DNA of 64,000 nucleotides, from assembly GCF_026745355.1 (NCBI RefSeq), contig NC_079206.1, positions 40,262,307 to 40,326,306 on the forward strand. The letters are read 5' to 3'. The notes under the pieces were generated by a model. It worked only from the letters and a program-made list of their open reading frames with translations, was not told the DNA's origin and ran no database searches. Positions 10,822 to 22,680 of the stretch are shown here, one piece after another; position 1 is the first letter of the stretch; the number at the start of each line of letters is the position of its first letter. The position numbers were made by a program, and so were the translations under genes. Source of the stretch: Beta vulgaris subsp. vulgaris. Its lineage: Eukaryota > Streptophyta > Magnoliopsida > Caryophyllales > Amaranthaceae.

Positions 10822-13158
10822 ATGGAAGATGAAGAATTTGCTCCAACTCCTTGCATTGATGCAACTCCAACTCCTTGTGTTGATACAACTCCAACTAATG
10901 CTACTCAAACTTCTAATGCTCAAACAACAAGATCCACATTCACTCCTCGTCCATGCTACACGCCTAGAGGTTCAAAAGAATGGATCCCTTGCTGCCCTCC
11001 TGAGTTAAAACCTACTGTGGGTATGCCTTTTGATTCTCTAGTTGATGGTATTGAGTTTTATAAAGCTTATGCTCGGTTTTGTGGTTTTGTGGAAAGATTG
11101 GCTACTGAGAAAAAAGATAAGGATGGTCATGTTTACTTGAAGTACATTTATTGTAATAAACAAGGATTTAAAGAAGATGGTGAGAGTAAAACAAAGAGTA
11201 AACCTATAACAAGCTCTAGTTCTCGTAAAAGAAGTGTAAATCGTGCTGGTTGTCAAGCAAGGATAGGTTTGAGAAAACGTAGTGATGGAAAATTCATGGT
11301 ATATCTTTTTCATGAATCGCATAACCATGTATTTGCCACTCCCAAAAGCATGCATTTTCTTAAAAATTCTCGAAACTTGACTCTTGCTCACAAGAAGTTC
11401 ATATTTGATAATTCAAGATTGAATGTTGGACCAAACAAATCTTTTAGATTGATAAAAGAGCATGTAGGAGGATATGAGAATGTAGGGGCGTCATTGGTTG
11501 ATTTTAAGAACTTCAGTCGAGATGTTAAAGCTTACATACAAGATGTTGATGCCGACATGTTTGTAAATAATTTCAAAGAAAAGGCAACCAGTAGTGGTGG
11601 AGGGTTTTTCTTTGACTATTGTGTGGATGAAAATCGACATTTGACTAGAGTTTTTTGCGCGGATGCCATTAGTAGGAAAAACTATTCTCTTTTTGGTGAT
11701 ATGGTATCATTTGATACAACTTTTGATACCAATAAATATTGTATGGTTCTTGCCCCATTTACTGGAGTTGATCATCATGGAAAATGTGTTACTTTTGGTA
11801 TGGGCCTACTTGCAAAGGAAGATATAGAATCTTTCGTTTGGTTGTTTGAATGTTTTTTAAAAGCTATGGGTAATTGTCAACCTACTTGTCTCATTACTGA
11901 TCAAGATGCAGCAATGAAACAAGCAATTGAAAAAGTTTTCTCTAAGACAATTCATAGACTTTGCATGTGGCATATCATGAAAAAAGTGCCGGTAAAAGTA
12001 GGTCCAGATATGTGTAGAACAACGAAGTTTCTTGAGAAACTGAATGCTGTTGTTTGGGATAGAGACCTTGAGCCAGATGAATTTGACAAAGGGTGGAATT
12101 CTGTGATGCGTGAATTTGGCTTAGAAGATGATGGGTGGTTTACTGATATGTTTAACATAAGACATATGTGGATCCCTTCTTAGTTCTTACTTTCAAAATC
12201 TTTTCATGGGTGGTATTTTGAGGTCCACACAGATTTCAGAGTCTGAGAACAACTTTTTCACTTTGTTTACAAATGCAAATCTTCTTCTAGTTGAGTTATG
12301 GTTTCGGATAGAATCAGCCATGGATGCTCAAAGACATGCCCAAAACAAACTCAACTCAGATTCTAAGAATTCCATGCCTCGTCTCATTACTCCTCTTCCT
12401 TTAGAGAAGCATGCATCTCTTGTTTACACACACAATATGTTCTACAAATTTCAGAGGGAGTTTCAAAATGCAATTTTTAATTGTGTGGTTTACAAAGTAC
12501 AAATAGAGGAAGCTGTTGAGGAGTTTGAAGTTGCAGATAATACAAGAGGAAGAAAACATATCATGTAACTTATATTCCTGATTCTCATGATTGTTTTTGC
12601 TCTTGTAAGATGTTTGAATCCATGGGAATATTATGTCGGCATGTGCTTTTTGTGATAAAAGGGAAGTTTTTGACTGAAATTCCAGAGCAACATATATTGC
12701 ATCGGTGGACTAAAGATGCTTCAAAAAAGCCCATTTTCGACTTTTGTGAGGACTTTGATGGTATAGAAATAAATAAGAAGAAAAAAGTTGTTGGGGATCT
12801 ACGGTCGAAATTCTTCTCATGTGTAAGCCTTGTTGAAAATAACACAGACCATCTTGAGTTATTATTGGAAAGGTTATCTGCTTTTGAGGAGGAAATGAAA
12901 CCTGGAAAAGAAAATGTTGAGCAACAATCTAAAGACAAGCATATTGAGTTGTTCGTTGGTTCTAATATAGTATCAGGTGGTATACTTCCTCCAAACAAGT
13001 CTTCAAACAAAGGAAGTGGTATGGGAAAGAGAAAGAAAAGTGATCAAGAGATAGCCATTGAAGCAAGCAACAAAAAGGAGAGACTTTGTAGATCATGTGG
13101 TCAACTTTCAACTCATGATAGTCGTAATTGCCCTGAGAAAAAGAAAAACCTAGAATGA
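10822..13158 (+). pseudogene. FAR1-related MULE transposase (MULE-2), two frame breaks
   Basis: Start chosen at MEDEEFAPTPC (10822), after a possible splice acceptor. The N-terminus is Thr/Pro-rich. The FAR1 zinc domain covers about 11030-11340 (FYKAYARFCGF to HESHNHVF). The MULE transposase core is about 11690-11960, with FDTTFDTN and ITDQDAAM carrying the expected acidic residues and then HRLCMWHIMKK. A stop and frame change lie at 12181-12200, where a 7-bp insertion flanked by TTCT fits. A second frame change lies near 12565. The SWIM finger CSCKMFESMGILCRHV is at about 12595-12645, and a C-terminal zinc knuckle CRSCGQLSTHDSRNC at about 13090-13135. A donor GTAAGT follows the stop, so the 3' UTR was probably spliced. 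It would cut and rejoin the element ends if repaired; as read it is dead. Confidence 0.88.
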
Positions 13159-13985
13159 GGTAAGTTTAGAATAATATATTATTTATACATCACTATCAAA
13201 TGAGAGTTTCTTTTCATTCATTTATTAATACATTATTTATCACAATTTTTGTTTCTTTTGCAGTTACATGGATGATAGTGATAGGTGGTGATGACAAGAA
13301 TCATGATGATCAAAAGGGGAGCAAGCAGATTTTACATTACACTTTTTGGAAAGCTTTTGTTTAGTTTTATAAAGTGTTACCTACATTATTATTAAACTTC
13401 TTTCTTAACAATACGGAACTTTATTTATTATAGCATTGGTTTGTTGAAGTATTGGCTATTTTAAGTATTTATTATAGAACAAAAAACATCTTTTTAAATA
13501 ATTACCCATTAATCATTATTAGTTGTTCATATGATGTTGAAAAGTTTTTACATTTTCTCTTTCACTTGAAGTATGGGGAAGAAGTGGACTCTAGAAATAC
13601 GACTTAATTCATTTGAGTTGAGCAAAAAAATTGTATTGTATCGTTTGCTTTATAAATCGCTCCACAAAGTATCATTAAATATAATAATGTCAATAAAATA
13701 GCTATTTTAGACTTCGTAAACTGTAAATGAAATAGGTCAGGGTGATTTTTAAGACCATATAAATAATAAAATGAAAACAAAGATATATATCACCACTATT
13801 TTCAATGGTGACAATTAAAGATACACCTACAACAGTGAAAGTTAAGGGATCGGAGGGCATGAGCTGGATAAATGAACTTCTTAATGCATGCATTCATCAT
13901 GTTCATGTTTACTGCTATTGTATGAAATTCAACTATGATGATGGATATGAAATTCAACTATGATGATGGATATGAAATTCAACAA
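13159..13985. other. 3' region of MULE-2 transposase
   Basis: The 3' UTR intron runs from 13160 to about 13261 (acceptor TTTTGCAG). After it the sequence is AT-rich with no coding signal. A 25-bp unit (GAAATTCAACTATGATGATG core) is repeated about 2.5 times at 13923-13985. Confidence 0.5.
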
Positions 13986-14430
13986 TAACTTTAGTAATAA
14001 AGGTAACTTATAGATTAATAAGGGTAACTAATAAGATAATTTGAGCAACTAACGATTTTATATACATTACAAGTAATTAAAATACAAAAAAATAAAGTAT
14101 TATATGGGTAACTTATACATTGATAAGGGTAACTAATAAGATAATTTGAGCAACTAATGATTTATATGTACATTACAAGTAAATAATAACACACGTTACA
14201 TTGACTTGATTAGACAAAGGATAACTTATAGATAGATAAGGGTAACTAATAAAGATAATTTGAGCAACTAACGATTTTATATATACATTACAAGTAATTA
14301 AATTACAAAAAGTAAAGTATTATATGGGTAACTTATACATTGATAAGGGTAACTAATAAGATAATTTGAGCAACTAACGATTTTATATGTACATAACAAC
14401 TAAATAATAACACACGTTACATTGACTATG
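13986..14430. repeat. MULE-2 private repeat block 2
   Basis: Four imperfect copies of the same phrase as 10130-10560, with a period of roughly 100-110 bp. They lie between the 3' ends of the two convergent genes. From 14431 to 14925 nothing recognisable is seen. Confidence 0.85.
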
Positions 14431-17284
14431 TCCTTTCATCTTTATCAAATAAAAAATAATGCTTGGGAGACAGCCAATACAAACTTAATCATTAGTTTGT
14501 TTCAATATCGAAAGTCCATCTATTACCCTTGCTGCCACAATTGGCAAGATCACCCAAGTGGGAGGTCAAAAGAAGAAAAAAAGCAATTATTTAGATACAC
14601 ACAGGGAAAGTGCACATCTTCTAGGAAATAAAAAACCTTTATGAATCCAAGTAACATATCATATAATCTTTCAAGCAACAACACCAAACAATATTTTCTC
14701 CAATTGCAATTAGCCACCAATCAAGCCACTAGTAACAAACCTTGTAGAGAGCTAGAGACTATATACATAAAACTTCTATCAGCTGTGAAAACTAGACATT
14801 AAAATCCTACAAGATTGTCGATAGTCCAAAAGTTCAAGTTCTAAAGATTACTTTCAACAAATGCACAAAAAACTACCCACTTTACTCATAATTACAAAAA
14901 AAGTTTACTCATAATCATAAGCAATCTAACTCAATCTCCTTTTCTTGATGATCCTTTTTCCTTTTGTCCCACTTCCCTTCTCCAAACCAACCATCTTCTG
15001 TGCTTTTTTCTTCTCTTGATTTATCCTTTCCTTCTCAGCAGCAACAATAGCCTTCTTTCTAGATCTTACCTCAACAGCCAACACATCTCTTTGTTTGTTA
15101 AAATCATCCAACTTAGACAATATATCATTCCTTGATTCATTCATATCCGACAACACAAGAGTGGCACAAATCTGTGCTCGAAGAAATCGCCTCCCCAAAG
15201 CCTTACAACAAGATAAAGAAAAGAAGACCAATCACATAAGAACCGATAAGAAAAAAAAATTGCTACCATGTTATAAGTAGTACAAATGATATAGTAGAGA
15301 AGAAATAAAGGAAATACCTTCATCAAATGCGCATTATCAAACTTAGTCCCCTCGTAGAAATGCATGTGATAAATCAGAAAAACACCACAATCATCATTAC
15401 TCTTACTTGATTTCCAATCAAATTCTTGAACTTCAAATTTATAGTGTGGAACTAATTCTGCATTTGGATAATTTCTTTTTGCAAGAAAATCACCCATTTG
15501 ATCACACTACATAAAGATAGGATCATATTAGAAATAGATGTCCAACATCAAAATTAATGGAATGAAGTGACATGATTGAGAAGATTAGGAAAGTGGACAG
15601 CAGAGTTGTAAGGGGGCTGCCTATATAACTTAATTACTGAGAGTAGCATAACACTTTCTTCATAGAATTGTAATCATCAATAATAGACTTAATTTTGACG
15701 TGTTTCGAATTAAACTTCTAAAATGACTAGTTTATCGGCACTTCAGTCACTATAGTATATCAACAAATGCCCCAAACATTTGAGACATATCCAAATATGT
15801 AACCACTGGCCAAGCAACAGAAAGACATTGTTCAGGCATCATAACAAACAAGTAACACGTCCCCAATGTTCTTTATTAAGGCTAAAAATTGGAATTTGGA
15901 AGACATGGTACAGTCAACACCAAATCAAAAAGATGTAATGGAAAGTAGCCACGAAAACCAAAAAGGTCCGTTGAACCCAATATTCGATGATATCATGCTT
16001 AAAAGAAAAGTAGCTAAGCTTTCTATAATATCAGATGATATCATGCTTAAAAGAAAAGTAGCGTTGTTGTAAATGGAGATGGTCAAACTTTCTCCCTCTT
16101 AGGCAGAAGCAGCAAACTTTTGAAAACCATGAGCAAACAGGATGTAACAACAACTGTCATGAGGTAGATACTTCCTAGATGACCACTTTATAACCACAAA
16201 ATTCGACTTCCAATGTTTAAGTAGGTTCAGATATATAACCAGGAAAAATAGTAGTTTGACTGCTTCAAGGAAGACATTAGCTTTTTTAGGCAAGATCCTA
16301 TATTTTCTTACCAAGAAATCCAGAAGTAATGGATGGAGGGAAATTAAGCAAATTCCTGTTCAGTCACTCTATTTTTCCCACCTTCTTAACTAACCACCCC
16401 TTCTTTCTCTAGATCTGCCTAAAAGAGCCTATATTTCGCTCATTATACCAGGATAAACATTCTAGAGAACTATAACCTAGGAACACAACAGAGAATTTTT
16501 CAAGTAGCTCAAATTACCAACTTGATATAATGGAAATAATAAAAGGATGCTGCAAGAATAAAATTAAAAATTACCACATGAAATGAAAGATCTCGAAAAA
16601 TTGCAATTTTTTCTTCACTCCAAATTCTATTGTCAAGGTATTGGACTTTTTGCTTCAGATGATCTATAACAAATAAAATATAATGGTCCTCATAAAGAAC
16701 AGGAACATATATCTGCAAAATGAGCAATACATATTACTAACACAAACCATATGTTTTTAAAAATATATATGGGAGAACACAATTCAAAAAAAAAAACTTT
16801 ACCAAATTTGCAACAAAAATATCACAGCCGTTATTGAATGAAGTAACCCATTCTTCCCAACAATTTTGCAAGTCATTGGCATACGAGCTATTATCCGAAT
16901 CTCGATAATCAAACAATTTTAATAAACAAATCTACAAAACATAAAAGAACAGTTAAATCTAGTTAGAAAAATATTCTACAATAACAAATTTAAAATTTAT
17001 GAAATATAAACACTTACACTATGCCGGACTCCAAAGAAGAATTTTCGAACACCTCCACCTTCCAACCTATTTAACTCGTTTAGAAACAATGAGTAACACT
17101 CAACAACGCTTGAATATATTTGTTTGCAAGAATCCAAAGATAGCATATCCTCTCTTGACATGATGTGAACCAAACCAAAAGTCACAAGACTCTCCCTACA
17201 TAATTATACAAAAGATATCAAAAAAAAAAAAAAAATACTATTGTAATCAAATTAATACAATTATAGATAAAACATGCATATTAA

Positions 17285-17538
17285 ATAAATAGGGGGAACT
17301 TATAAGCTGATAAAGGTAACTAATAAACAGAAATATATATCTTTGAACTTTGAAAACAATAACACAAGTTACCTTGACTTGATTAGACAAAAGATAACTT
17401 ATAGATTAATAAGGGTAACTAATAAGATAATATGAGAAACTAACGACTTTTTATATACTTAACTAGTTATTAAAATACAAAAGTAAACTATTAAATAAAT
17501 AGGGGCAACTTATAAGCTGATAAAGCTAACTAATAAAC
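17285..17538. repeat. MULE-2 private repeat block 3, left part
   Basis: Copies of the GGTAACTAATAA phrase in the ULP intron between exons 6 and 7. The block is interrupted by gypsy-1 and continues at 29096. Confidence 0.85.
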
Positions 17539-20424
17539 TGTAATACCCCGAATTTTCAAACGATTATTTTATTATTTATTAAAGTTTCATATTATTTCCA
17601 CTTGAAATTATTTTATGATAATGCGATTTTATTTAATAACTATGTTTATTAAAAAATATGATTTATTTAGTTTTGATTTATTTAACAAGTTTCAATTAAA
17701 TTATTTACTTGTTTATGTATTCATTTTATAATTTATTAAATTTCATAAATTGGTTTATGGATACTTTTGTCCATGTTGTCCATCCATTAGTAACCCAAAC
17801 CCAAATATTAGTCCAAGTCCATGTGTCTTTTACCAAAAAGAAAAGCTAAAATAAAACAAAAAAAAAAAAAGAAAGAGAAAAAGAAAAAGAAAGAAGATGA
17901 AACGTTTCTCATCTTCTTCCCTCCTCTCTTCCTCCTTCGTCTGAATTACAGCTCAAAAGGAGCAATTTTTTTGTCAACAATTCAACCTTGTCAGAAGGAA
18001 ACTTGATATCAGTCCACAAAATCAGATATTGAGTAAATATTTTCAAAGTTCTAACTCTCTCTCCTCACTTCCTCCATTAATGGAGTATTGACCAAGCTCC
18101 ACAAGTTCAGAAATTTTCCCCTATAAATACTGATTCATTCACATCAAAATTCCCAAGCAAACTAAACCACAAAGGTTGCTTCAATTCTCCTCTTCTCTTC
18201 CTTGAACTTCTGAATTTAATTTTGAAAATTAAAATAAAATTTAAATACAAAAAATTTCTCTGTCTTTCTTATCTCGCCGGAAACCACCTTTGAACCACCA
18301 CAACAAACAAGTCGAACCACCAGCAAAACCCTTCGCTACCCTCTTTTCGCGGCGCCTCTGCTGCGTCGCAACCCGCGCCCAACCGCCTGACCTCCGACCT
18401 GTCAGACCACCTCGCCTGAGTTGGCCGTGCGCCGGCCAAGACCGAAACACCAGCACCACAGAATTTCCTTCGCCTCCCTGTTCCCCTTCTTTCGGCCTCT
18501 CTGCTTCGTTCCTCTGTTTGAGGAACTGAGATTTTAAATCTCCTTTCCCCTCTTTTGTTTTCTCTTTTACTTACTTAAGTTTAATTGGTTTTAATTAGTT
18601 TGTTCACTTTTATTTTTAAAACCATAAATTTCCTAAACTAGCTTATCTTATTAAGTTAGTATATTTTTGTTCAAGTTAATCTTTTATAACTTGATAATGT
18701 TTTCTATTTTCTAATTTAGAATAGGAAGTAAAATAAAGTTAGTTCTATGTTTAAAATATTGTTTAAAGTTAATAAAAATAAGTTGAAGTAATCTTTCATT
18801 TCTAAAAGATTTCATAAATGATTTACTTTGATTTATAAACTCTCTTAAACTAATTAAGAATTTCCTTTAAGTTATTTGAATTATTTAAATCGTTTATTTT
18901 ATACACGTATATAAAAAGGGGTTATTTAGGAACTAACTTAGATCCGTTAATATTATTGTAGACTCCGATTTCGTAGACGAGGATTATCAAGAGCGCTAAC
19001 CTGTTCGTGAACTTAACTTTTGGGCACGCGTCACGAGGTAATCTTCAATGTCCATCTAAACATAGATCCCGTTAGCGTAAACGAATTGGTTACGTGATTA
19101 TTATGTGCTTATAAAATTTATAAGTATGGACTATAATTATGGATTATCGATTTAAGTGGGTTATGAATACAAAGACAATGGACAATGACTATGGATTTTC
19201 GATTATGAATATGACTATGGACGATGTACAATATGACATAGATGTTATTATAACGTTATTAAATCGGTTAATGTTATTAATAATATTATGATTACATTAT
19301 ATTATTATTATTACTATTATTATTATTATTGTTATTATTATTATAGATTATCATGAGTATTATTATCATTGAAACTTTGTGGAAGTTGGAATTGATAAGA
19401 AATTGTGATAACGAAAGATTATAAATCTGAAGTGATAAATGAACTCAAGTGAGGTTGTGCTTGTGAAATGAGTTATTGAAATCTCTATGAATGGCTTGAG
19501 ATTATGATGGATTGAATATGTTCACACTGGTTTGAACAAGATTACGTAAATTGAATAAGATGACGTAAATGTATATGTGATTTATGTGATGACGTGAATT
19601 AAAAGATGTTAATCACGTAAAGTGAAATATCGGAGGGAAATGATGAACAGGTTGCCCTGTATGAGTGGTTCAGCGGCCCCTACAGGTTCTCTGGTTACTA
19701 TGCTGATTATTCTGTTACTGTCTTCCTTCTATCTTGTTGTGATCCAAGTAGAAGGGGTGTGCACACTAGGGACTCTGTTATGGCCAATTGATTTTTCGTA
19801 GGTGGTTACAGGGGTTTCCCCGGCCTACAAGTAGGTGGTTACAGGGGGTTTCCCCGGCCTACTATGTTGAAGTAAGTGGTTACAGGGGGTTTCCCCGGCT
19901 TACTGGCGTTCTCTTTCCTCTCCTTGAATAACTGGATTAATGAATAATGTTATGATTATTCAGTGTATATATGTTGTATATATGTTATGACTTTCAAAGC
20001 TATTGATCTACTATTTTACAAAGTATTTTCAACTTAAGTATTTTACGGGATGGAGTTGGAATTACTCAGTTTATCTGATTTTTGGGAGCTTGTCTCTCTT
20101 GTCTCTTTTCAATATATTTGTGCAGGTGGGTGATCGATCGGGGGAACAAAAGGGAGATCATTTAGAGTTGTCATCCACTTAGCATTTGATTAGCTTCCGC
20201 TGGAACTCTGAAACTTTTTAATTAATTAGTAATGTTAATGAACAATTTTTAGTTGTAAGATTAATGAAGTTGAGTGGTGTGTTGTAACTTAGCCTTGCAT
20301 TTATTTCCAAGGAGATAATTGCGGCGGTAGCACCACCCCGTCGAGTCGAACCCTCGTGGATTCGTTTTCCCCAAAACCCGAGTTTTACGAATGAAAAAGG
20401 GTTCGGGTCGGCGGGGGTGTTACA
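17539..20424 (+). repeat. Gypsy-1 5' LTR
   Basis: Nearly identical to 26181-29095. A TATA box (TATAAATA, 18122-18129) and a GC-rich patch at 18280-18500 lie downstream of the likely U3. Three copies of a 32-bp G/C palindromic unit lie at about 19798-19905. Most differences from the 3' LTR are single-base deletions in this copy. Confidence 0.95.
18122..18129 (+). promoter_or_regulatory. TATA box of gypsy-1 LTR promoter
   Basis: TATAAATA in a CCCCTATAAATACTG context, as in plant pol II promoters. The identical site in the 3' LTR (26764) could drive readout into the ULP intron. Confidence 0.55.
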
Positions 20425-20427
20425 GAA

Positions 20428-20439
20428 TGGTATCAGAGC
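20428..20439 (+). other. Gypsy-1 primer binding site (tRNA-Met)
   Basis: TGGTATCAGAGC, complementary to the 3' end of initiator tRNA-Met, lies three bases after the 5' LTR. Confidence 0.9.
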
Positions 20440-20634
20440 GGAGTTAGATTAACTAGGGAAAGATTAAAATTGTTAAAATATAGAGATTAAGGAAAGGAAT
20501 CAAATAGGTTTAAACTTAAAATTTGATTAGGAAGTCAAGATAATAAAATATTTAGGAGAAATGAAATTAGGATTAAAATATGATTTAAGGGTTTAGTATG
20601 GGTACGAATGGGTTATGTGCATGTATGAAAGTAC

Positions 20635-21175
20635 TTGTTAAAGGTATTTATTAATTGTTTATATTTTATTAGATGGCCAGGACAGTATGACTGCCAGGAA
20701 AGCACCAGAACCCCACGTCAAGGACCTTACCTTCTAAGGATGAGGGTAGGAGAGTCCGTTTCTGCCTACATCTATAGGTTACGCTTAACCATGAAGTGTT
20801 ATCACCTTAATGAAGGTCATGGAAACTCAGACTTCCTCACGACACCTAGACAAGCCGATGTCTTAATTCGCACTCTCCCCAATGATGGCCCTTATGCTGA
20901 AATCAAGAGTGAATACTTGATATTCTGAAAGATGGAAGGCCAAACTAGAACGATACACGTGGAAAGGGAAGTGGTATCTCACTTTGAGTTACCTGGAGAA
21001 AAGAATGCTGATGCTAGAGCCAAGTGGCTTAATTATACCTCACCTCCATGATGATGAACCTACTATAGTGATAATGAGGAATAGAAAGAAGCCCTACCCC
21101 ACCCGTTGTAAACCATGGAGAAAATGAAAATGAAGATGACGAAGAAGACCCGTCTGAGGATGAAGAGTAAAACCT
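20635..21175 (+). pseudogene. Unrecognised coding-like segment before gag in gypsy-1
   Basis: A readable stretch at 20635-20928 (MRVGESVSAYIYRLRLTM, LTTPRQADVLIRTLPNDG) continues in another frame to about 21050, then becomes acidic (DEDDEEDPSEDEE-like). It resembles a gag-like N-terminus but is not the usual start of Tekay gag, which follows at 21515. It could be a captured fragment or an extra leader ORF. I do not recognise it. Confidence 0.4.
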
Positions 21176-21514
21176 TCAACCCTAACTAGACATAACCACT
21201 AGGAACCTAAGTAACCTGTAGTAGATTTTATTAACGTTAGTGTTAACTTATTTGTTTTATGATGCTAGTATATCTTAGTTATGAAAATAAGCTGACTCTT
21301 ATGTGATGAAATGTGCATGAGTAATGAAATGACGAAATTTGTATATGACCGAGTATGTATGTGGAAATGATGAATTGAATGACTCTTGATTATATATTTA
21401 TGTGAAATAGCCCTTGTTTAAAACAATGTGAATGGTGGAACACCAATGTGAATAACGCAGGTAGCTTATGCAATACGTTTATACACGATCTAGAGGAAGA
21501 CGTCAGAAAACCAA

Positions 21515-22680
21515 ATGGCCGAAACTCCTGAACAAGTCGCAGCACGACTTAGGACCCTCGAGCAATTAGCTCAAAACTTCGGATTAGTTCTTCAAAACCA
21601 ACTAACAACAACCACCATGGGGATGATCCCAAGCCGAATGGCGAAAAAGATTTCCTCTTTGAAACCACCAACCTTTGTTGGTAGAGAAGACCCATGCTTC
21701 TCGAAAATTGGATAAGAGACTTCGAAAAGATTTTACGGCCACGGGTACGCCTGAGGCCCAGAAAGTAGACCAAGCGACCTTTTATTTGCACGAGGACGCT
21801 GATGCTTGGTGGGAAAGTGTAGGACCAATTGTTAAAGCTCAAGAGAACTTTAACTGGGAAGCGTTTAAGATAGCGATTAAGGCTCGATTCTTCCCCGAGC
21901 ACATTCGTAGGCAGAAGTACAATGAGTTTAGTAGGTTCAATCAGAGCTATAACATGAGTGTGCAAGAGTACGCTCAGAAATTTAATGAGTATGCTCGCTT
22001 TGTCCAACTGTAGTTCCAGATGAGGGAACTAAGCTCAAAAGTTTGAGACGGACTTAAGTTCGATCTTCAGACTCGAATGGGAGGTAGTACCTCAACTACT
22101 TTCGCGGAGGCGTATGCTAAGGCCTCAAACTTAGAGAGAATTCTGCAGCGTGAAAAGAGAGGTGCTAAGTAGGCACAAAAGGAAGGAACCTGCTAGCAAC
22201 AACAACAACCAAGGGTATGACAAAAGGCCCAACAACAACAACAATAATGGTGGATACAACAACAACAATGGTGGACGCTACAACAACCGCAGCAACAATC
22301 AGAATTTCGGACAACAAGCCCAGCAAGGAAATAAATCAAAGGAACTTTGTTTGCAGGAAGTGTAATCAAGAACCATCCAGGTTCACTTGTCAGGGTGAAA
22401 GAATCAAATGCTTCGAGTGTGGAGAATAGGCATAAATCGTTCAATTGTCCCAAGAAGCAAGTCCGAATGGACAAATGCGAACAAGTAGCAATGGTAACAA
22501 TAATGGAGGTGGAAACAGAATTCAGAATTCATAACAACCGCCCCAATGGAGGAAATGCTCACAGAACGGAAATCAGAACAACCGCTCTTTTGGAAGTGGA
22601 AATGGAAACTTCGGAAAGAATGGCAATGGAGGCTACACCAATGGAGAATCAATGTCATGAGCCGAATGGAAGCTGACACC
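21515..22680 (+). pseudogene. Gypsy-1 gag, frameshifted
   Basis: Starts MAETPEQVAARLRTLEQL. The retrotransposon gag domain is at about 21675-22010 (LHEDADAWWESVGP, FNESRF-like turn, YAQKFNEYARF). An Asn-rich linker lies at 22190-22310 and CCHC-type zinc knuckles at about 22350-22440 (CRKCN, FTCQGERIKCFECG). Frame changes occur near 21690, 22015, 22380 and 22430; most can be explained by one missing base. Gag would form the capsid of the retrotransposon particle. Confidence 0.85.

Noticed and set aside
18241..18529. Paired Arg-rich and Pro-rich frames, repeated at 26883-27171
   Set aside because: They are identical in both LTRs, overlap on opposite strands and come from a GC-rich LTR patch; no protein family is recognised.
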